The position numbers and the translations under genes are program-made. The notes beneath the pieces are model-generated. The model ran no database searches, was not told the origin of the DNA, and worked only from the letters and a program-made list of their open reading frames with translations. 64,000 bases of DNA from assembly GCA_031316155.1 (NCBI GenBank), contig JALDRB010000005.1, positions 1 through 64,000 of the forward strand, given 5' to 3'. Shown here one piece after another: positions 58,658 through 64,000 of this stretch (position 1 is the first letter of the stretch; each line of letters opens with the position of its first letter). The stretch comes from Candidatus Scalindua sp. (GTDB taxonomy: Bacteria > Planctomycetota > Brocadiia > Brocadiales > Scalinduaceae).

Positions 58658-59155
58658 AAAAAATACTACCCGCCTGAATGGAGAAGTCGGGCAGGAAGGC
58701 TTAAAATGGGAGTCCCTATCGAATTATTATTGATGAATGACAACCCGCTGAAAGCGGCTTTTTTTCTAAGCTCACCTTAGAAAAAATTTAGTTTCTTAAC
58801 AAAATATTTTGACCTCTCCCTGTCCAAAATTTACCCTGTGAAATAAATTTTATTCGTTGTTCACAAAATAGTTGGTTAATTTTTTATATATAATACCTTA
58901 ATTAATAGAATATTTAACAGGGCATGCAGGGACAAGCTTTGGCAAAATAATTATTTAAACAAATATTCAGAACATCTGATAAGCACCAAATAATAAAATC
59001 CAAATAACAAATAAATCACAACAAACAAATTCTAAAATTTTTACCCTGTTAAATCATGTAGGATGTGTCATGATAAAAAACTTTCAAAAGTAGCATTTTT
59101 TATAAATGCAAATGAAAATACCAGCATATATATTTAACAGGGCTGGCAATCTGGT

Positions 59156-59224
59156 TTGATAATTCGAATATTGTAATTTGTAATTTATTAACCCCTGATA
59201 GGTTCTGAATTGTCCAGGTTAGGG
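59156..59224. repeat. Dispersed repeat ending ttgtccaggttagg
   Basis: Matches 16828-16977 in two parts: gataattcgaatattgtaat and ttaacccctg...aggttaggg. At 16.9 kb the two parts are separated by an inserted G+C-rich hairpin; here they are contiguous, so this copy is the undisturbed form. Confidence 0.65.
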
Positions 59225-59366
59225 TTTTAAGTGGGTAAGTCGTGTATAATCTCAGAAAACATACAAATTCCAGGAGGAGTAGATGTGATGGATTTTGTGG
59301 ACGCGTTAGTGCATCCAGCCCTCCTGTACCGAACGGTACGTTCGGGCTGGTACAACTCTTCCAAAA
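59221..59366. repeat. Dispersed repeat with a ribosome-binding site and gene-start remnant, copy 1
   Basis: Shared with 60733-60890: aaacatacaaattc, AGGAGGAG, then ATG and codons for MDFVDALVH. Past that a G+C-rich hairpin (accgaacggtacgttcggg) leads to gggctggtacaactct. It looks like the 5' end of a lost gene carried within a repeat. Confidence 0.65.
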
Positions 59367-59829
59367 TGGCTACCTCGTCCGAATGGATTCATCCGGGCGG
59401 GCAACTACTTCCCTGTAGTTGCTAAACGCCATTTTGGGTACCTGCCCGAATGAGATTTGTTCAGGCGGGTGTGCTATCGCATAAAAATGATTACGGAATA
59501 CATTGAATAAGTTTATGCTTTTAATCTTACTCGTACTCATAATCTTAATCTCAGTGGATAGAGTACGATTATGATTAAGATTAAGTGATTTTTGGTGGGT
59601 AATACCCACCTTACAGTATCAATAATTTGCAACTATTAACGGTACAACGAATTAAAATGGAAAGACTATACAATCGAGTTAGTGCGTATTAATATGCTGC
59701 AGCATACGTTACCTATTCTTGCCATGGAAACTCATGCAATATCCTATACCACTCCGCTTCATGGTTATTGAGATGATCCCTCCGAGTGAATCGTTCTGTG
59801 ATACCTTATTTACCCTATATTTATAATTT

Positions 59830-59877
59830 CAATTTATTTCAAGAATTTTATCTCTCAGATTGTCCACCAATATTTAT
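59830..59877. repeat. Dispersed repeat (caatttatttcaagaatttt), copy 2
   Basis: Matches 53301-53348 with few changes. The surrounding 59367-60026 has no gene. Confidence 0.6.
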
Positions 59878-60026
59878 GCTAACGTTGTGGGTAAGTGGCG
59901 TAAAACAAAAAGCAGAGTGTCATTTGAAGAAACAGAAATGTTGATAGTAAAAGTAATTAAAGATGTTCAGAGTTCTGTTTTGCGTCCATCTTCACCCACT
60001 TGTTATATTTCGGATGAGTGGTCATA

Positions 60027-60278
60027 TTATTTGTAAATGTCTCGTCTATGCCCAATCCTTAAAACAAGAACATCTTTTTCAATAATTGCGTAGATAACCC
60101 GATAATCACCAACACGATATTTTCGAAGCCCTGCAAACTGACCCTTTAGAATAGGATAAGTTTCTGGTCTTGTTGAGAGGTCATGCTCAAGTTGATCTAT
60201 AATTCTACGAGCTTCAGTTTTACTCAATTTTTTGAGATCACGGTGGACAGATTTTTTGTAAACAACACTATAGGCCAA
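60027..60278 (-). CDS. RelE/ParE-family toxin
   Basis: An 83-residue toxin of the RelE superfamily: YKKSVHRDLKKLSK at the start, GLRKYRVGDYRVIYAI in the core and a final VLRIGHRRDIYK. RelE-type enzymes cut mRNA on the ribosome; ParE relatives poison gyrase, and the two are hard to separate by eye. It overlaps the antitoxin gene by 11 bases. Intact, unlike most genes in this region. Confidence 0.9.
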   Translation of the reverse strand: MAYSVVYKKSVHRDLKKLSKTEARRIIDQLEHDLSTRPETYPILKGQFAGLRKYRVGDYRVIYAIIEKDVLVLRIGHRRDIYK

Positions 60279-60486
60279 GAGATTTTTTAAGCTCCTTGCT
60301 GGAAATTATTGGATCGGTTTTGTCGTGTAAACGATCAAGGGCTATCTGAAGATCGGCATAGTCTTCCATATAAGATTCGAGAGCTTTTTGTATAATAAAT
60401 GACCGTGGTCTCTCGGTTTCCTTAGAAACATTGTTTAGTTGTTTAGCCAATTCATCGGGAATCCTAATTGATATAGCTGTACTCAT
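60268..60486 (-). CDS. RHH-type antitoxin of the RelE toxin
   Basis: A 72-residue ribbon-helix-helix protein (TAISIRIPDELAKQLNNVSK, ETERPRSFIIQKALESYM) that should bind DNA and neutralise the toxin through its C-terminal tail (DPIISSKELKKSLGL). The ATG follows AGGAG at seven bases. Located upstream of and overlapping the toxin, the standard order. Confidence 0.9.
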   Translation of the reverse strand: MSTAISIRIPDELAKQLNNVSKETERPRSFIIQKALESYMEDYADLQIALDRLHDKTDPIISSKELKKSLGL

Positions 60487-60570
60487 GTTAAATCTCCTGT
60501 ATGTTTTGCATTACATTGTACGCAATCGATGCGTTGATTGCAAATGCTTTTTAAGAAATATAACAGTTAA

Positions 60571-60670
60571 ATGGACTGCGACTATGCTATCAGAAATATA
60601 CAGCCGCTGTCTATTTCGAACATCATAGGCATGTTTATATTACTTTAGAGCAATTTTCAAGTGAAATTTC
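60571..60670. repeat. Dispersed repeat (atggactgcgactatgc), copy 2
   Basis: Second copy of the repeat at 57341-57440, here upstream of the toxin-antitoxin module. Confidence 0.75.
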
Positions 60671-60732
60671 TCATAAATTTGCAAAAACACTTGATTTTCA
60701 CCTATACATTAAAAATGGCTTTTTAGGATATT

Positions 60733-60890
60733 AAGTAGGTAAGTAGTGTATAATCCTAGAAAACATACAAATTCTAGGAGGAGTAGATGTGATGAATTTT
60801 GTGGACGAGTTAGTGCATACTGCCCGCCCGTACCGAACGGTACGTTCTCGGGCGGGAACGCTCGTCGGGCTGGCACAACTCTATATAAAT
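60733..60890. repeat. Dispersed repeat with gene-start remnant, copy 2
   Basis: Same layout as 59221-59366: AGGAGGAG, ATG and MNFVDELVH, followed by an expanded G+C-rich hairpin (cgtaccgaacggtacg then tcgggcggg) and gggctggcacaactct. Confidence 0.65.
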
Positions 60891-61002
60891 TGCTACAATG
60901 CTATTTTGGGTGTGTGCTAATACGCAATAAAATGGAACTCATTTAATTTGGGTTTATTTATATTTGAATGGAAACCCAGTGGTTGAACGAGAACTACTCA
61001 AA

Positions 61003-61115
61003 TATACTAAAACCGATTTGGTTTTAGATTTTTCTAAAAACCAAAGCTTGGTTGCAGTTATACTCGCTCCGTTTTTTCTCGGATTTTATCCGAAAACCAT
61101 TATAAGATGAGTATA
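61003..61115 (+). repeat. TATACT/AGTATA-bounded dispersed repeat, copy 4
   Basis: 113 bp, closest to copy 3. It lies between the toxin-antitoxin region and the fabI stop. Confidence 0.85.
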
Positions 61116-61192
61116 GAAGGAGCGTACTGAAGAACGTGAGGATTACGGAATTATTGCAGCAACACAGTAGGTGGGTAGTACTCGTTCAGCCA

Positions 61193-61960
61193 CTAGATGC
61201 CAATTATATGATAACCAGAGTCAACATGAATTATTTCCCCTGTAATTCCCCTTGCCAGATCACTAGACAGAAACAGGGCAGTGTCTCCAACATCGCTTGT
61301 CTCAATGTTACGTCGTAAGGGAGCCTTCTCTTTGGCCATCTCATGCATAACCATAAAATCTTTCACTCCTCTAGCAGCCAGCGTTCTCATTGGACCAGCA
61401 GAGATAGCATTTACACGAATATTCTTTGGCCCCAGATCTGCGGCTAAATATCGAACGCTTGATTCAAGTGCTGCCTTTGCAACACCCATAACATTATAGT
61501 TTTTGACGGCTCTTTCCCCTCCAATATATGTCAGTGTGGTTACGGCTCCACCACTGACTTCCAAGAAAGGGAGAGCCTGTTTACAAAATGCTATCAAAGA
61601 AAAACAGCTGATATCTAAAGCGAGCTTGAACCCATCCCGTGAAGTGTTGACAAAATCATTGGCAAGATCTTCCTGTTTTGCAAATGCGGGTGTGTGGATA
61701 AGTCCCTCAAGGGTATTGACTTCGTTACCCAATCGTTCAAAAAGTTTTCTTATGTCATCATCTGATGTTACATCGCATTCTCCTAGATCTATTGAATCAA
61801 GGGGTTCGAATAATTTCCTGACTTCGTTACCGAATCGTTCAGTTTGATATGTATAGGCTATCCTTGCCCCATGTTTCGAAAGAGACTGCGCTATGGCCCA
61901 ACCAGTACTCCGTCTACCTGAAATATTAGCAATGAGAATTGTTTTACCTTGAAGAATCAT
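61193..61960 (-). CDS. fabI: Enoyl-ACP reductase FabI
   Basis: A 255-residue short-chain dehydrogenase-type enzyme that reduces the enoyl-ACP double bond in fatty acid synthesis. The FabI-type active site is YNVMGVAKAAL (Tyr, Met, Lys spacing), with cofactor segment NISGRRSTGWAIAQSL and LGPKNIRVNAISAGPMRT. Length is normal. It lies alone on the minus strand, upstream (in transcription order) of repeats, with rsmA 140 bases further upstream. Confidence 0.93.
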   Translation of the reverse strand: MILQGKTILIANISGRRSTGWAIAQSLSKHGARIAYTYQTERFGNEVRKLFEPLDSIDLGECDVTSDDDIRKLFERLGNEVNTLEGLIHTPAFAKQEDLANDFVNTSRDGFKLALDISCFSLIAFCKQALPFLEVSGGAVTTLTYIGGERAVKNYNVMGVAKAALESSVRYLAADLGPKNIRVNAISAGPMRTLAARGVKDFMVMHEMAKEKAPLRRNIETSDVGDTALFLSSDLARGITGEIIHVDSGYHIIGI

Positions 61961-62099
61961 TTCCTGTACTCCTTAAAGCTTGAAAATTTAATAACTTCTG
62001 CAATTATTTTACTCACTAATTTCACGATTACACAGATGAATAACAGTAACACGGTCTTGAAGCTCATTCATGGATAATGATTTTTTCGCCGGGAGTTTC

Positions 62100-63113
62100 T
62101 CATTTGTGCACTATGTTGTCAAGATTAATATTCCTCATATCATCAGACAACTCATTTGACAATTCAATCAGTTTCTCGACATCCAACTCTTCGCCTCTAC
62201 TGCCGGGATCTATGCCTACCCTCAGCAGAATATTTATTAAACCTTTTCGTACCTCGTCGTGTAACTCTCTCATATCTGCCGGATTTGCCCCTTTGAGAGC
62301 TTTTTTTTCATCAGATCCGAAATATAATGATAACAGGTTGTTCAATATAGTCTTGCGCCTTGAAACATAGATGGCATTAAGAACAGCGCTGAACCTACGA
62401 GAATCTCGGATTTCAGCCGAATACTTACTCAGGTCAACTTCCATCTTGACAATAGCAGAGTCAATCTGAGGTGCAGGCCAGAATACATCAGGCGGTAATT
62501 TCTTTAACACTCTGACATTTGTGTACAACTTGGTAAAGATAGACAGTCGACCAAAATCCTTTGTTGCAGGTCTCGCTATTAATCTGTTAGTAACATCTTT
62601 CTGGAGTGTCAGGATCATTGAATTGATAGGTATTTCTCCCAGCAACAAATCAATAATTACCGGTGTACTGATGTAATAGGGCAGATTTGATACCACCTTA
62701 ACACCGTTTCTCTTCGAGTCAGAATCACTTGATTCCAAATAGCGAGTTATATTTTCAACTACATCAGGATGTATATGGTGTTTTGACTTCAGGATGTCGC
62801 AATTAATCAAAGACACGTTGTTAAAATCTCTCATGGTCTCAGTCAAGATTTCAAAGATCTTATGGTCTATCTCAACCGCAAAGACGTAACGCGCCTTCTC
62901 TGCAAGCATTCTCGTCAGAGATCCTGTTCCTGCCCCTATCTCAAGAACGATGTCGTCACAATTTAAGTCTGAAGACTTAAGAATAAATTGCAATATATTC
63001 TGGTCGATTAAGAAATTCTGCCCCCATCGTCTCTTGAGGTGTACACCCCTTTCAGCAAAAAGAGCCCTTAGCATGGACTTTGTATGGGGAACATTTAAAG
63101 AAAACATATACAT
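62100..63113 (-). CDS. rsmA: 16S rRNA dimethyladenosine transferase RsmA (KsgA)
   Basis: Dimethylates two adjacent adenosines at the 3' end of 16S rRNA. SAM-binding motif VLEIGAGTGSLTR, catalytic SNLPYYIS and the N-terminal KRRWGQNFLID are all present. It is about 337 residues, longer than the usual 270, with an insertion near residues 120-135 (YLESSDSDSKRNG) and a C-terminal helical extension. ATG 63113 was chosen because AGG precedes it; the frame opens from a TTG at 63119. Confidence 0.93.
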   Translation of the reverse strand: MYMFSLNVPHTKSMLRALFAERGVHLKRRWGQNFLIDQNILQFILKSSDLNCDDIVLEIGAGTGSLTRMLAEKARYVFAVEIDHKIFEILTETMRDFNNVSLINCDILKSKHHIHPDVVENITRYLESSDSDSKRNGVKVVSNLPYYISTPVIIDLLLGEIPINSMILTLQKDVTNRLIARPATKDFGRLSIFTKLYTNVRVLKKLPPDVFWPAPQIDSAIVKMEVDLSKYSAEIRDSRRFSAVLNAIYVSRRKTILNNLLSLYFGSDEKKALKGANPADMRELHDEVRKGLINILLRVGIDPGSRGEELDVEKLIELSNELSDDMRNINLDNIVHK

Positions 63114-63190
63114 AAACAACCTACTTAATGTTTATTGTGCTTCGAAATTGGATTTTCTCTATCCTTATTCATTTTCTTATGTTTTGGATC

Positions 63191-63329
63191 TATACTAAAA
63201 CCGATTTGGTTTTCGGTTTTACCGGAAACCAAATCCTGGTGAAGGTATCCCCGGACAAAAAACGCCGAGGACTTTACCCGCTCAATTTTATCTCGGATTT
63301 TATCCGAAAACCATTATGAGATGAGTATA
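63191..63329 (+). repeat. TATACT/AGTATA-bounded dispersed repeat, copy 5
   Basis: A 139-bp variant with about 26 extra bases in the middle (around ccccggacaaaaaacgccgagg). Located between rsmA and the flavodoxin gene. Confidence 0.85.
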
Positions 63330-63374
63330 TTCATAGCAGATTGTAAACACAAAGGTTCATTTCCCAATGAAAAA

Positions 63375-63818
63375 TTATTTTAGCTTCTCCCCTAGTACCT
63401 TCCCATAATCCTGACACGTCCGCAAGCCTTCACTCAAACCGATAATCTTCTCCTCAAGGAGTAAAGAGCCTAGCTGTGTCATGTCCATCTTGAACACATG
63501 CTGCATCGTATCAAAGATGTACTTCGGAGCATCACCACTGTGGGTATATGCACCAAAAGCCCCTCCGACTTTCCCTTCAAGGTTTGCCTTTTCGGCTAAA
63601 AATAGAAATGTCTTCATATTCTCCGTCATATCTCTATGATAAGTCGGGCAACCAAATACGTATCCATCATAACCATCCAAGTTCTTTTCGGACTTTATCT
63701 CAGAGAGTTTTTTTATCTCAGCATTGTTTCCACTGAATCGCACACCTTCGGCAATATATTCTGCCATTTTTTCTGTATTTCCCGTTCTACTGTAATAAGC
63801 GATTAAAATATTTTTCAT
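63375..63818 (-). CDS. Flavodoxin-like protein
   Basis: A 147-residue flavodoxin fold: FMN-phosphate loop YYSRTGNTEKMA, a second flavin loop GCPTYHRDMTENMKTFL and GAYTHSGDAP. ATG 63818 has GGAG upstream; the frame extension to 63836 is not used. It may carry electrons at low potential; partner unknown. It follows the pdxA 3' end after 24 bases and may be co-transcribed with it. Confidence 0.88.
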   Translation of the reverse strand: MKNILIAYYSRTGNTEKMAEYIAEGVRFSGNNAEIKKLSEIKSEKNLDGYDGYVFGCPTYHRDMTENMKTFLFLAEKANLEGKVGGAFGAYTHSGDAPKYIFDTMQHVFKMDMTQLGSLLLEEKIIGLSEGLRTCQDYGKVLGEKLK

Positions 63819-63842
63819 ACCCGGGTCTCCTTTCATGTGAGA

Positions 63843-64000
63843 TTATGGATTAAGATTCACCGCTTCATTCGTCATCGTCATCGCCATCCTTATTGCCTCT
63901 ATCATTGAACCAGGATTTGCAATTCCTTTACCAGCTATATCAAAGGCAGTGCCATGTGTTGGAGAAGTCCTTATAAAGGGTATGCCAAGTGTGATATTTA
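63843..64000 (-). CDS. pdxA: 4-hydroxythreonine-4-phosphate dehydrogenase PdxA, C-terminal part
   Basis: The window ends inside this gene. The visible 51 residues read [20 protein letters not shown], then [19 protein letters not shown] and a stop at 63843. This matches the C-terminus of PdxA of the pyridoxal phosphate pathway. The start lies outside the window. Confidence 0.85.
   Translation of the reverse strand, partial: NITLGIPFIRTSPTHGTAFDIAGKGIANPGSMIEAIRMAMTMTNEAVNLNP

Noticed and set aside
59870..60045. Possible integron attC-like sites (gttgtggg, tgttatat) around the relBE locus
   Set aside because: The core sites do not fit GTTRRRY/RYYYAAC, and no integrase gene is present.
1..64000. 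tRNA, rRNA and CRISPR features
   Set aside because: No cloverleaf with a TTCRANY T-loop, no rRNA segments and no regularly spaced direct repeats were recognised by eye; a covariance-model scan would settle the tRNAs.

Overview
The window looks like an AT-rich bacterial chromosome from the Planctomycetota, most likely an anammox-type (Brocadiales, Candidatus Scalindua-like) organism. That placement is inference. It rests on an Rnf/Nqr-type ion pump with an RnfC-like iron-sulfur subunit, a diaphorase (NuoE/NuoF) paired with a NuoG/GltD-like fusion, a cyanase, several PAS-rich sigma-54 activators, PilZ proteins, and dispersed repeats with toxin-antitoxin modules. No rRNA, tRNA or CRISPR array was recognised.

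Layout. 0-7.2 kb: signalling genes on the minus strand (zinc-ribbon peptide, receiver protein, PAS/sigma-54 activator, CheB-CheR-PAS fusion). 7.7-13.9 kb: a plus-strand Rnf/Nqr-like operon of five genes, with D and E fused. 13.9-17 kb: small accessory genes (nucleotidyltransferase pair, secreted protein) among repeats. 17-24.7 kb: minus-strand hisF, the NuoE/NuoF/NuoG-GltD complex and thiS-thiG. 24.8-32.1 kb: uracil-DNA glycosylase, MnmE-like GTPase, glyS, cyanase and an aldo/keto reductase. 32.7-34.4 kb: a G+C-richer CPA2 antiporter, probably acquired. 35-40.3 kb: a methyltransferase relic, a phosphomannomutase tail relic and three secreted-protein genes. 40.6-53.3 kb: a pseudo-receiver, a PilZ-sigma-54 activator, phosphomannomutase, dnaA with a good promoter, a PilZ protein, AMP-forming acyl-CoA synthetase, a 2-hydroxyacyl-CoA dehydratase-like protein, a PHP metallohydrolase and radC. 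53.3-61.1 kb: a graveyard of repeats, a decayed mazEF, a decayed IS200-like (REP-associated) transposase and one intact relBE. 61.2-64 kb: fabI, rsmA, flavodoxin and the 3' end of pdxA.

Two cross-cutting patterns stand out. First, a 96-139 bp repeat bounded by TATACT...AGTATA occurs five times, always in the same orientation, along with at least four other dispersed repeat families. Second, several genes are broken by a single-base frame change that one extra base in a homopolymer would repair (15.9-16.4, 35.2, 39.98 and 41.77 kb). This could be real decay, but it could equally be homopolymer undercalling in the assembly, so these broken genes should be confirmed before being called pseudogenes.

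Functionally, NADH enters both the NqrF-type pump and the NuoEF diaphorase. The NuoG/GltD subunit has no visible hydrogenase or complete molybdopterin site, so its final acceptor is unknown. Regulation appears dominated by sigma-54 activators and c-di-GMP (PilZ) sensing.
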